From Aquamicrobium sp. (GTDB lineage Bacteria > Pseudomonadota > Alphaproteobacteria > Rhizobiales > Rhizobiaceae), in assembly GCF_023954335.1 (NCBI RefSeq), contig NZ_JAMLIE010000002.1, forward strand, positions 682,001 to 746,000: a DNA stretch of 64,000 bases, in the 5' to 3' direction. Within the stretch, counting starts at the first letter, position 1, and each line of letters begins with the position of its first letter. Under the pieces are notes generated by a model. That model ran no database searches. It saw nothing but the letters and a program-made list of their open reading frames with translations, and was not told the DNA's origin. Shown piece by piece: positions 1-9,577 of this stretch. A program made the position numbers and the translations under genes.

Positions 1-96
1 GAGGTGGTGGAGAGCGAGCGCGAGAAGCTCGACGAGCTTCGCGAAGCGCGCGCGAGGCTCGGCGAGGCCCTTGCGCGGCTGCGCGAAGCCGGCTGA
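1..96 (+). CDS. valS: C-terminal tail of probable valyl-tRNA synthetase (partial)
   Basis: Only the last 31 codons are in the window, ending in TGA at 94-96. The visible peptide begins EVVESEREKL and ends ARLREAG. It is charged, rich in Glu, Arg, Leu and Ala with heptad spacing, and so a coiled coil. ValRS proteins end in such a tRNA-binding coiled coil, usually containing a PEEVVE...E+EKL pattern like the one seen here. The catalytic domain lies upstream of the window, so another coiled-coil protein cannot be excluded. Confidence 0.55.
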   Translation, partial: EVVESEREKLDELREARARLGEALARLREAG

Positions 97-113
97 CAAT
101 CGACTGAGCCAAC

Positions 114-137
114 AGGCGGGCGCTGACAGGCCCGCCT
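114..137 (+). terminator. GC-rich hairpin after the first gene
   Basis: AGGCGGGC at 114-121 and GCCCGCCT at 130-137 form an 8-bp stem 18 nt after the stop codon. There is no T-run behind it, so it is at best a weak intrinsic terminator or a stabilising 3' hairpin. Confidence 0.3.
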
Positions 138-193
138 CTAGCCGCTAAACAGCTATTTCAAACATTGGAAAAGCCAAAAGGTCTGGAAACGCC

Positions 194-2029
194 ATGCCCC
201 CCTATCGCTCCCGCACGACGACCCACGGACGCAACATGGCGGGCGCGCGCGGCCTGTGGCGCGCCACCGGCATGAAGGACGGCGATTTCGGCAAGCCGAT
301 CATCGCCGTCGTCAACTCCTTCACCCAGTTCGTGCCGGGCCATGTGCACCTCAAGGACCTCGGCCAGCTCGTGGCGCGCGAGATCGAGGCGGCGGGCGGC
401 GTCGCCAAGGAGTTCAACACCATCGCCGTCGACGACGGCATCGCCATGGGCCACGACGGCATGCTCTATTCGCTGCCGTCGCGCGAGATCATCGCCGACA
501 GCGTCGAGTACATGGTCAACGCCCATTGCGCCGACGCCATGGTCTGCATCTCCAATTGCGACAAGATCACGCCCGGCATGCTCAACGCGGCGATGCGGCT
601 CAACATCCCGGCCGTCTTCGTCTCCGGCGGGCCGATGGAGGCGGGTAAGGTCGTCCTTCACGGCAAGACGCACGCGCTCGACCTCGTCGACGCGATGGTC
701 GCGGCGGCCGACGACGCCGTCTCCGACGACGACGTCAAGGTGATCGAGCGCTCGGCCTGCCCGACCTGCGGCTCGTGCTCTGGCATGTTCACCGCCAATT
801 CGATGAACTGTCTGACCGAGGCGCTCGGCCTGTCGCTGCCCGGCAACGGCTCGACGCTGGCGACCCATGCCGACCGCAAGCGGCTGTTCGTCGAGGCGGG
901 ACATCTCATCGTCGACCTCGCCCAGCGCTACTACGAGCAGGACGACGACAGCGTGCTGCCGCGCAACGTCGCCAACCGCAAGGCGTTCGAGAATGCCATG
1001 TCGCTCGACGTCGCCATGGGCGGCTCGACCAACACGGTGCTGCACATCCTCGCGGCCGCCTATGAGGGCGGCATCGACTTCACCATGGACCACATCGACG
1101 CGCTGTCGCGCCGGGTGCCGTGCCTGTCCAAGGTCGCCCCGGCCAAGAACGACGTCCACATGGAGGACGTCCACCGCGCAGGCGGCATCATGCGCATCCT
1201 CGGCGAGCTCGACCGCGGCGGCCTGATCCACCGCGACACGCCGACCGTCCACGCCGCGACGCTCGGCGAGGCCATCGACCGCTGGGACATCACCCGCACC
1301 AACAGCGAGAGCGTGCGCGAGTTCTTCCGCGCCGCGCCCGGCGGCATTCCCACGCAGACCGCGTTCAGCCAGGCGGCCCGCTGGGACGATCTCGACACCG
1401 ACGGCCAGAACGGCGTGATCCGCTCGGTCGAGCACCCGTTCTCCAAGGATGGCGGCCTCGCCGTGCTCAAGGGCAACATCGCGCTCGACGGCTGCGTGGT
1501 GAAGACGGCCGGCGTCGATGAATCGATCCTGAAATTCTCCGGCCCGGCCGTGGTGTTCGAAAGCCAGGACGCGGCGGTGAAGGGCATCCTCGGCAACGAG
1601 GTCAAGGCGGGCGACGTGGTCGTCATCCGCTACGAGGGGCCGAAGGGCGGCCCCGGCATGCAGGAAATGCTCTATCCGACGAGCTACCTGAAGTCAAAAG
1701 GGCTGGGCAAGGCCTGCGCGCTGCTGACCGACGGGCGTTTCTCGGGCGGCACGTCGGGCCTTTCCATCGGCCATGCCTCGCCGGAGGCGGCGCAGGGCGG
1801 GGCCATCGGCCTCGTGCGCAACGGCGACATCATCGACATCGACATTCCCGGCCGCACGATCTCCCTGCGCATCTCCGACGCCGAGCTGGCGACGCGCCGC
1901 ACTGAACAGGACAGGCTGGGCTGGAAGCCGGCGGCCCCACGCAAGCGCAACGTCACCACCGCGCTCAAGGCCTATGCCGCCTTCGCCACCAGCGCCGACA
2001 AGGGCGCGGTGCGCGTCCTGCCGGAATAG
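194..2029 (+). CDS. ilvD: Dihydroxy-acid dehydratase
   Basis: This enzyme dehydrates 2,3-dihydroxy-3-methylbutanoate and -pentanoate to the 2-keto acids, the third step of valine and isoleucine synthesis in the cytosol. The 611-residue product matches the family length. The Fe-S ligand motifs are visible: NCDKITPGM with Cys122, and CPTCGSCSGM with Cys195. The region around residue 50 reads NSFTQFVPGHVHL without a cysteine, which is the E. coli-type [4Fe-4S] form rather than the three-cysteine [2Fe-2S] form. The ATG at 194 gives the usual MPxYRSRTTTHGRNMAGAR start. It is probably transcribed alone. Confidence 0.97.
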   Translation: MPPYRSRTTTHGRNMAGARGLWRATGMKDGDFGKPIIAVVNSFTQFVPGHVHLKDLGQLVAREIEAAGGVAKEFNTIAVDDGIAMGHDGMLYSLPSREIIADSVEYMVNAHCADAMVCISNCDKITPGMLNAAMRLNIPAVFVSGGPMEAGKVVLHGKTHALDLVDAMVAAADDAVSDDDVKVIERSACPTCGSCSGMFTANSMNCLTEALGLSLPGNGSTLATHADRKRLFVEAGHLIVDLAQRYYEQDDDSVLPRNVANRKAFENAMSLDVAMGGSTNTVLHILAAAYEGGIDFTMDHIDALSRRVPCLSKVAPAKNDVHMEDVHRAGGIMRILGELDRGGLIHRDTPTVHAATLGEAIDRWDITRTNSESVREFFRAAPGGIPTQTAFSQAARWDDLDTDGQNGVIRSVEHPFSKDGGLAVLKGNIALDGCVVKTAGVDESILKFSGPAVVFESQDAAVKGILGNEVKAGDVVVIRYEGPKGGPGMQEMLYPTSYLKSKGLGKACALLTDGRFSGGTSGLSIGHASPEAAQGGAIGLVRNGDIIDIDIPGRTISLRISDAELATRRTEQDRLGWKPAAPRKRNVTTALKAYAAFATSADKGAVRVLPE

Positions 2030-2153
2030 CCGCGACCCTCGGTGCGGTGCCTGCAATCGACCTGCTCCGGCACCCGCCGGGGCGGGCGGCGCTTGATTTC
2101 CGGGCGCTGTTGCCCCTTCGGTCCCCTGGACCCACGAAGCAGAGCGACGCGCA

Positions 2154-2510
2154 ATGCTTATGATCCTTCTCTACCCCCTTGCATTCGTCGGCGTCTCGGC
2201 GGCCTGGCTGGCCTATCTGTGGAAGGGGCGTTCGATGAAATCCGTCCCGCCTTCCGTGACCGCTGCTCTCGAGGCGCTCACCGTTTGCTACATTCTGGGG
2301 CTGGCCATAATCTCCGTTGCGCCGTGGTATGACGATAACGGCGCGCCGGAATTCATTTCCTGGCGATATCGTTGGGGGTGGGCCGCCGAGCTTGCGGGCT
2401 GGCTCGCGATCCCTGTCCTGCCCGTAGCCTTGTTCCTCTCCTCGCGGCGACTTTCATGTCGCAAGTCTTCGTCGGAGGCGGCAAGGCGTTCGCGAGAGAC
2501 GAAATCGTGA
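2154..2510 (+). CDS. Small hypothetical membrane protein
   Basis: The 118-residue product starts MLMILLYPLAFVG. It has about three hydrophobic segments, near residues 2-22, 37-58 and 76-95, and a basic Ser/Arg-rich C-terminal tail, so the tail is probably cytoplasmic. I do not recognise the family. The gene sits alone between ilvD and exoR, and no strong Shine-Dalgarno is seen. Support comes from the amphipathic layout and codon use like the neighbouring genes. The start and even the reality of the gene are uncertain. Confidence 0.5.
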   Translation: MLMILLYPLAFVGVSAAWLAYLWKGRSMKSVPPSVTAALEALTVCYILGLAIISVAPWYDDNGAPEFISWRYRWGWAAELAGWLAIPVLPVALFLSSRRLSCRKSSSEAARRSRETKS

Positions 2511-2725
2511 CCGCATCGCGGTTTCCGGACGTCGGCCGCCTGTCGGCGCGGGTTTTTTCTTGTGGCTATTCGGCAACAGTGACGCGACATCCGTGCGGTG
2601 TGTCCTCGGCGCTATGGCGGATTGCCCACTTCCCGCCATAAACCCGGAGCACCTCGTTAGGCCTCGGCAAAAGCGCACGACAGAGGCGCGCGCCGGGAGT
2701 TGACGCCGCACCGCCCGCGGCAAGG

Positions 2726-3580
2726 ATGAAGATGATCGTGTACGACGTTTCGAGCACCAGACCGGCAAGCTGCCCCCCGATGGGCCGCCTGATGATGGCT
2801 GGCGTGTTCTGCGCGGTCGTTGCAGGCGCGCTTTCCGCCGCGCCGCATGCTCATGCGCTCGACCAGTCGGTCATCGGCACGCCGGAAGAGCAGAAAAGCC
2901 CGTGGGCCGCGTTCCGCTTCGGCTTCACCGCCTACAAGAGCGGCCACAAGGAACAGGCGCTCGAAGCCTATCGCTACGCCGCCGACAAGGGCCAACTCGG
3001 CGCCCGCTGGAAGCTGGCGCGCATGTATGCCGAGGGCGACGGCGTGGCGCGCAACGATTACGAGGCCTTCAAGTTCTATCAGGAGATCGCGGCGCAGGAG
3101 GTCGAGCCCGGCTCGCCCGAGGAAAGCTACGTCTCCGACGCGCTGGTGGCGCTCGGCGCCTATACCCGCGCCGGCATTCCCGGCTCGCCCGTGCAGGCGA
3201 ACCCCAGCGCCGCGCAGGACTATTACATGCGCGCCGCCGCCACCTACCGCAATCCCAACGCCCAGTTCGAGGTCGGCAAGATGCTGATGAACGGCGAGGG
3301 CGGCGCGAAGTCCAACATCCGCCAGGCCGGCCGCTGGTTCCAGCTCGCCGCCGAGAAGGGCCATGCCGGCGCGCAGGCGACGCTGGGCTACCTGCTGTTC
3401 CAGAGCGGCAAGGCCGTGCGCGGCCTCGCGATGATGACGGCCGCGCTGGAACGCGCGCCCTCGGGCGACAAGCCGTGGATCCGCGGCATGCAGGAAGAAG
3501 CCTTCGCGCTGGCCGGCGAGGCCGACCGCCGCACGGCGATCGCGCTGGCGCAGGACCTGATCGGCCAGGGCGGCAACTAG
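2726..3580 (+). CDS. exoR: ExoR-like periplasmic Sel1-repeat regulator
   Basis: ExoR is the periplasmic inhibitor of the ExoS/ChvI two-component system, which controls succinoglycan, motility and acid response in rhizobia. The 284-residue protein has an N-terminal signal peptide (hydrophobic MAGVFCAVVAGALSA, cleavage near AHA-L) followed by Sel1/TPR-like repeats such as A+MYAEGDGVARNDYEAFKFY and G+MLMNGEGG. It then has an ALDQSVIGTPEEQKSPWAAF region and a C-terminal helical tail, as in Rhizobiales ExoR. ATG 2726 and the internal ATG at 2780 are both possible starts; the latter gives a conventional signal peptide. Exopolysaccharide control is inferred from the family. Confidence 0.82.
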   Translation: MKMIVYDVSSTRPASCPPMGRLMMAGVFCAVVAGALSAAPHAHALDQSVIGTPEEQKSPWAAFRFGFTAYKSGHKEQALEAYRYAADKGQLGARWKLARMYAEGDGVARNDYEAFKFYQEIAAQEVEPGSPEESYVSDALVALGAYTRAGIPGSPVQANPSAAQDYYMRAAATYRNPNAQFEVGKMLMNGEGGAKSNIRQAGRWFQLAAEKGHAGAQATLGYLLFQSGKAVRGLAMMTAALERAPSGDKPWIRGMQEEAFALAGEADRRTAIALAQDLIGQGGN

Positions 3581-3620
3581 CCGTCGCATCGGTTCCGTAG
3601 ACCTGTGATCTTCCGATGTC

Positions 3621-3792
3621 GCGCCGCCCCTCATCCGGCTGCCGCCACCTTCTCCCCGTGAACGGGGAGAAGGGAACCCTCATTTTCTCTTTCGCCAATC
3701 GCAAGCGTTGCAAGGGGGATGTGGCGGTGCGGCCGGCTTTCTTCTCCCCGTTCACGGGGAGAAGTGCCCGGCAGGGCGATGAGGGGCGGCGC
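3621..3792. repeat. 172-bp palindromic intergenic element
   Basis: The outer ends are perfect 15-bp inverted repeats, GCGCCGCCCCTCATC at 3621-3635 and its reverse complement at 3778-3792. Inside are two self-complementary hairpin units, CTTCTCCCCG-TGAA-CGGGGAGAAG at 3649-3672 and CTTCTCCCCG-TTCA-CGGGGAGAAG at 3741-3764. This architecture is typical of non-coding MITE-like repeats dispersed between genes in Rhizobiales. It has no coding potential. Confidence 0.8.
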
Positions 3793-3812
3793 AAGCGGCC
3801 GGGATTTCCCTC

Positions 3813-4598
3813 TCAGCTCAGCGCGAGCTGCACCGCCGCCGGCACGTGGTCCGATGGCTTTTCCCACGCCCGCACATGCTTTTCGATGTCGGCCGCGGCG
3901 AGGCGGTTGGCGGCTTCCGGCGACAGCATCAGATGGTCGATGCGGATGCCGTTGTTCTTCTGCCACGCGCCGCCCTGATAGTCCCAGAAGGTGAAGAGCT
4001 GGTCGTCGCCGACGGCGCGGATCGCGTCGGTGAAGCCGAGATATTCGAGCCGGCGCAGCGCACCGCGGCTTTCGGGCTGGTAGAGCGCGTCATTGACCCA
4101 TTCGGCCGGGTTCTTCGCGTCGATGGGCTGCGGGATAACGTTGTAGTCGCCGGCCAGCACCAGCGGCTCCTCCAGCGCCAGCCGCTCGTGCGCCCAGCGT
4201 TCGAGCCGTTCCATCCACGCCAGCTTGTAGCCGAACTTGCGCTCCTCGGCGACCGGGTTGCCGTTGGGCAGGTAGAGCGAGACGACGCGCAGCGCGCCGC
4301 CTTCGGTCGAGAACACGCCCTCGATGAAGCGCGCCTGTTCGTCGGCCTCGTCGCCGGGCAGGCCGCGATTGACCTCGTCGAAGCGCAGCTTCGACAGGAT
4401 GGCGACGCCGTTGAAGCCCTTCTGGCCGTGGGTCTCGACGTGATAGCCCAGCGCCTCGATCTCCAGTCGCGGAAAGCCATCGTCCATCGTCTTGATTTCC
4501 TGAAGGCAGACGATGTCCGGCCCGCTCTCCTTCAGCCAGTGGAGCAGGTTGTCGATGCGCGCGCGCACGCCGTTGATGTTCCAGGTGGCGATTTTCAT
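3813..4598 (-). CDS. xth: Exodeoxyribonuclease III / AP endonuclease
   Basis: This Mg-dependent AP endonuclease and 3'-5' exonuclease of the EEP family acts in base excision repair. The 261-residue product carries the expected motifs in order: WNINGVRAR at the N-terminus, LQEIK (metal-binding Glu), GDYNVIPQPID (Asp and Asn), RIDHLMLS and the catalytic SDHVP His near the C-terminus. The length matches ExoIII. The ATG at 4598 gives the canonical MKIATWNINGVRAR. It is a single gene divergent from the downstream permease. Confidence 0.95.
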   Translation of the reverse strand: MKIATWNINGVRARIDNLLHWLKESGPDIVCLQEIKTMDDGFPRLEIEALGYHVETHGQKGFNGVAILSKLRFDEVNRGLPGDEADEQARFIEGVFSTEGGALRVVSLYLPNGNPVAEERKFGYKLAWMERLERWAHERLALEEPLVLAGDYNVIPQPIDAKNPAEWVNDALYQPESRGALRRLEYLGFTDAIRAVGDDQLFTFWDYQGGAWQKNNGIRIDHLMLSPEAANRLAAADIEKHVRAWEKPSDHVPAAVQLALS

Positions 4599-4721
4599 GA
4601 AAAGCCCGACACTATTTCAAACAGTTCTTGATGGTCAGCGGACCGCATAAGGGCGACTCTGCACCATTGCGACGGCCGAGGGAACCTCTGGAGGGGCCGT
4701 TGCGCAAGGAGGAGAGAAATA

Positions 4722-6209
<1,488 letters not shown>

Positions 6210-6238
6210 GAGGGCAAAGGTTCGGATCGTCGCCCGCC

Positions 6239-7759
6239 TCAGCCGTGTGCGCCGCCATCGTTGCGGTAGTTGGCGAGCAGGAAGAACACGAGCAGCGCCA
6301 GCGCGCCGATCAGCGCGGCGGAGACCGACAGGAGCACCGAATGGGTGGTGCTGAAGGCGGCCTTGCCGGCCGCGATCAGCGCCGCGCCTTCTCCGGCGGC
6401 AAGCTGGTGGGCGACCAGATAGGTATCCCCGATCGACCGCGCCGCCTGCTCGGCCTGTTGGGGAGTCAGGCCCGCCGGCATCGCGATGGTGCGGCCGAAG
6501 ACGCCGGACATGAAGACGCCGAACAGGGCGATCCCGAGGCCGGTGCCCAGCTCGTAGCCGGTGGCCTCGAGCGAGCCCGCCGCGCCGCCCTTGCTGGCCT
6601 CGACCGAACCCATGATGGCGATGGACGAGGCGGTGAGGCCGGTGCTCAGCATCAGCCCCAGCACGGCCAGCATCGCCGGCACGGTCAGGCCCGGATCATG
6701 GAAGTCGCTCCAGGCGAGACACCCAAGCGCGACCGCCGAAACGAGAAGCGACAGCACGGCCAGCGGGCGCAGGCCGAGCAGGTTCGACAGATAGCCCGCG
6801 ACCGGACCGCCGACCGCCACGGCCGCCATCAGCGGGATCATGAAGATTCCCGCCTGAAGCGGCGTCTTGTCGAGCACGTATTGCAGCTCCTGCGCCAGCG
6901 TCAGCTCGACGCCGCCCAGCGCGCCCATGGCCACGATGGCCATGATCATTCCCGCGACGATCGCGGGATGCGAGAACAGCGAAAGGTCCAGCATCGGCTC
7001 GCTCGACCGCAGCTGCTTGCGGGCAAACGCCGCCAGCATGGCGATGCCGAAGGCCAGAATCAGCGGGACGGGCACTGGCGGCTGCCCGGCGGCGAACGCG
7101 GCCTTGATGCCGTAGACGAGCGAAATCATCCCCAGAATCAGCACGATTGCCTGACCGATGGGCCATTTCCCCGGTGTCGTCTCCTCGATGCGCGGCAAAA
7201 GCAGGGAGCAGACGGGGGCGACGACCAGCATGATCGGTACGTTGATCAGGAACACCGATCCCCACCAGAACTTTTCCAGCAGCGCGCCCCCGATCAGCGG
7301 GCCGACCGCCGCCCCGGCGGCGGCGACCGCGCTCCAGAGGCCGAGCGCCATGGCGCGCTCGCCCTCATCCTCGAAATTGCGGCGGATGATGCCCAGAACG
7401 CAGGGCATGATCATCGAGCCGCCGAGCGCCAGCAGCATGCGCGCGCCGATCAGCATCGCCGCGCTCTGCGCGAAGGCGGCCAGCCCCGAGGCGATGGCGA
7501 AGACGACAAGGCCCGCCAGCAGGATCCGCCGGTTGCCGACCCTGTCGGCCAGCGTTCCCATCGGCACCAGCAGGCCGGCCATCAGCAGCGGATAGATGTC
7601 GATGATCCACAGCACCTCGTTGCCGGTCGCGCCGAGCGACTGGGTGAGGGTGGGGATGGCGACATGCAGGATGGTCATGTCGAACACGACCGGCAGGATG
7701 GCCAGCATCACCGCGATCAGGACCAGCCAGCGCCTGGGATTGGCAGGGGTAACTGGCAT
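6239..7759 (-). CDS. MFS drug:H+ antiporter, DHA2 (EmrB/QacA/SmvA-like) family
   Basis: This inner-membrane multidrug or quaternary-amine exporter has 506 residues and about 14 transmembrane segments, as in the DHA2 group. Motif A is seen as GTLADRVGNRRILLAG after TM2 and motif C as GPLIGGALLEKFWWGSVFLINVP in TM5. The start FDMTILHVAIPTL matches the motif D1-like region of SmvA/LfrA proteins. It converges with the NCS2 permease (29 bp apart). No TetR regulator is adjacent, so its substrate and regulation are unknown. Confidence 0.9.
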   Translation of the reverse strand: MPVTPANPRRWLVLIAVMLAILPVVFDMTILHVAIPTLTQSLGATGNEVLWIIDIYPLLMAGLLVPMGTLADRVGNRRILLAGLVVFAIASGLAAFAQSAAMLIGARMLLALGGSMIMPCVLGIIRRNFEDEGERAMALGLWSAVAAAGAAVGPLIGGALLEKFWWGSVFLINVPIMLVVAPVCSLLLPRIEETTPGKWPIGQAIVLILGMISLVYGIKAAFAAGQPPVPVPLILAFGIAMLAAFARKQLRSSEPMLDLSLFSHPAIVAGMIMAIVAMGALGGVELTLAQELQYVLDKTPLQAGIFMIPLMAAVAVGGPVAGYLSNLLGLRPLAVLSLLVSAVALGCLAWSDFHDPGLTVPAMLAVLGLMLSTGLTASSIAIMGSVEASKGGAAGSLEATGYELGTGLGIALFGVFMSGVFGRTIAMPAGLTPQQAEQAARSIGDTYLVAHQLAAGEGAALIAAGKAAFSTTHSVLLSVSAALIGALALLVFFLLANYRNDGGAHG

Positions 7760-7861
7760 GGTTCACCTGATTGTCTGTCGCGTGGGGGTGGCAAGGCGCC
7801 GGCCGGGGCGCGGCGCGTCAGGAAGGGCGGCCTTCCGGGCGTTCGGAGGCTCCGGGCCGGT

Positions 7862-8212
7862 TCAGATCGAGAACGAGGTGCCGCAGCCGCAGGAGGCGAC
7901 GGCGTTGGGGTTTTTGATCTGGAACGACTGGCCCATCAGGTCGTCGACGAAGTCGATGACCGAGCCGCCCATGTAGACGAGCGACAGGTCGTCGATCAGC
8001 ACCCGCGCGCCGTCGCGCTCGATGACGACGTCGTCGTCGTTCTGCGTGTCGGTCAGGTCGATGATGTAGGAGAAGCCCGAGCAGCCGCCGCCCTCGACGG
8101 CGACGCGCAGCGCGATCTTGTCCGGCTCGCCCGCGAGCAGCGCCGCGATCTTGCGCACTGCTGCCTCGCTGACCTCGACACCCTTCATTCCGGTCTTCGC
8201 ATCGACGCCCAT
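7862..8212 (-). CDS. erpA: Iron-sulfur cluster insertion protein (ErpA/IscA type)
   Basis: This A-type carrier delivers Fe-S clusters to apoproteins. The 116-residue product carries the three conserved cysteines: one in VEGGGCSGFSY and two in the C-terminal CGCGTSFSI. I placed the start at ATG 8212 (MGVDAKTGMKGVEVSE), because a longer reading to 8311 would overlap the divergent dgt gene and add a proline-rich non-homologous leader. The 35-bp divergent spacing with dgt is a common arrangement in Rhizobiales and supports ErpA over other A-type carriers. Confidence 0.88.
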   Translation of the reverse strand: MGVDAKTGMKGVEVSEAAVRKIAALLAGEPDKIALRVAVEGGGCSGFSYIIDLTDTQNDDDVVIERDGARVLIDDLSLVYMGGSVIDFVDDLMGQSFQIKNPNAVASCGCGTSFSI

Positions 8213-8247
8213 AGCGGCCACCTTGCCATCGCATTCGCCCAATAGGT

Positions 8248-9516
8248 ATGAAGCGGGGAGGGGCAAGTCAACACGCCGCTGTGGCGGCAGGGGGCGCAAT
8301 CGTGGCGGCATCGTTCGAGCGTATCGGCTTCGGCTACCGGCCGCGCGCGCCTTATGCCTGCGATCCGGCGGCCTCGCGCGGGCGGCTTTTCCCCGAGCCC
8401 GAGAGCCCGACGCGCACGCCCTTCCAGCGCGACCGCGACCGGATCATCCATTCGACCGCCTTCCGCAGGCTGAAGCACAAGACGCAGGTATTCATCGCCC
8501 ATGAGGGCGACCATTACCGCACGCGGCTGACGCACACGATCGAGGTGGCGCAGATCGCCCGCGCCATCGCCCGTGCGCTCCGCGCCGACGAGGACCTCGC
8601 CGAGGCCATCGCCCTCGTCCACGATTTCGGCCACACGCCGTTCGGCCATACCGGCGAGGAGACACTCGACGCGCTGATGAAGCCGTGGGGCGGGTTCGAC
8701 CACAACGCCCAGTCGCTGCGCATCGTCACCGGGCTGGAGCGGCGCTATGCCGAGTTCGACGGGCTGAACCTGACATGGGAGACGCTCGAAGGGCTGGTGA
8801 AGCACAACGGCCCGCTGGTCGATGCCGAGGGGCGGACGCTGAAGGGCGCGGTGCCGGGGACGATCCTGAGCTTCAACGCGCGGTTCGATCTCGAGCTCGA
8901 CAAATACGCCTCGGTCGAGGCGCAGGCGGCGGCGATCGCCGACGACATCGCCTATGACGCACACGACATCGACGACGGCCTGCGCGCCGGCCTGCTCTCG
9001 CTCGACATGCTGGAGGCGGTGTCGCTGCCGGCCGGCATCCTCGCCGCGGTGCGGGCGCGCTATCCCGGTCTCGATGCTGTGCGCACCGGGCACGAGCTGA
9101 TGCGCCGGCAGATCACCGTCATGGTCGAGGACGCGATCGCGACGGCACAGGCCAATATCGAGGCGCTCGCGCCGCAAGGCGTCGCCGCGATCCATGACGC
9201 CGGCCGGCCGGTCGTCGCCTTCTCCGGCCAAATGGCGGCGGCGGAGAAGGAGCTGAAGACCTTCCTCTACGCCAATCTCTACCGCCATCCTGACGTGATG
9301 GCGGTGCGCGAGGGGGCGGACCAAATCGTCCACGACCTGTTCACCCGCTATTTCGCGCGCCCTGCCGACATGCCGGAAGGCCACGGCCACGAGCCGGAGC
9401 TGGCGGGCGAGGCGGCGCGGGCGCGCTACGTCGCCGATTTCATCGCGGGGATGACCGATACCTACGCCATCAAGGAGCACCGGCGCCTGTTTGACCGGAC
9501 TCCGGAATTGGGCTAG
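8248..9516 (+). CDS. dgt: dGTP triphosphohydrolase-like HD-domain protein
   Basis: This is a dNTP triphosphohydrolase of the HD superfamily, which removes tripolyphosphate from dGTP or other dNTPs. It has 422 residues from ATG 8248. HD-domain metal ligands are seen in RLTHTIEVAQIAR (His), LVHDFGHTPFGH (His-Asp pair) and the later IAYDAHDIDDG (Asp). The N-terminal RDRDRIIHSTAFRRLKHKTQVF is the dGTPase signature. Rhizobial homologues often begin close to IGFGYRPRAPYACDP, so GTG codons at 8281 or 8302 may be the true start. It is followed by argS. Confidence 0.93.
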   Translation: MKRGGASQHAAVAAGGAIVAASFERIGFGYRPRAPYACDPAASRGRLFPEPESPTRTPFQRDRDRIIHSTAFRRLKHKTQVFIAHEGDHYRTRLTHTIEVAQIARAIARALRADEDLAEAIALVHDFGHTPFGHTGEETLDALMKPWGGFDHNAQSLRIVTGLERRYAEFDGLNLTWETLEGLVKHNGPLVDAEGRTLKGAVPGTILSFNARFDLELDKYASVEAQAAAIADDIAYDAHDIDDGLRAGLLSLDMLEAVSLPAGILAAVRARYPGLDAVRTGHELMRRQITVMVEDAIATAQANIEALAPQGVAAIHDAGRPVVAFSGQMAAAEKELKTFLYANLYRHPDVMAVREGADQIVHDLFTRYFARPADMPEGHGHEPELAGEAARARYVADFIAGMTDTYAIKEHRRLFDRTPELG

Positions 9517-9577
9517 GCGAAGCGCCACATCTTGCCGGGCCTTTTCGCCCCGCTTTCCCAATCCGGGCAGGTACGAC

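Noticed and set aside
2511..2725. Intrinsic terminator at the T-run near 2550
   Set aside because: The GTCGGC copies before the T-run are direct, not inverted, so no convincing stem forms.
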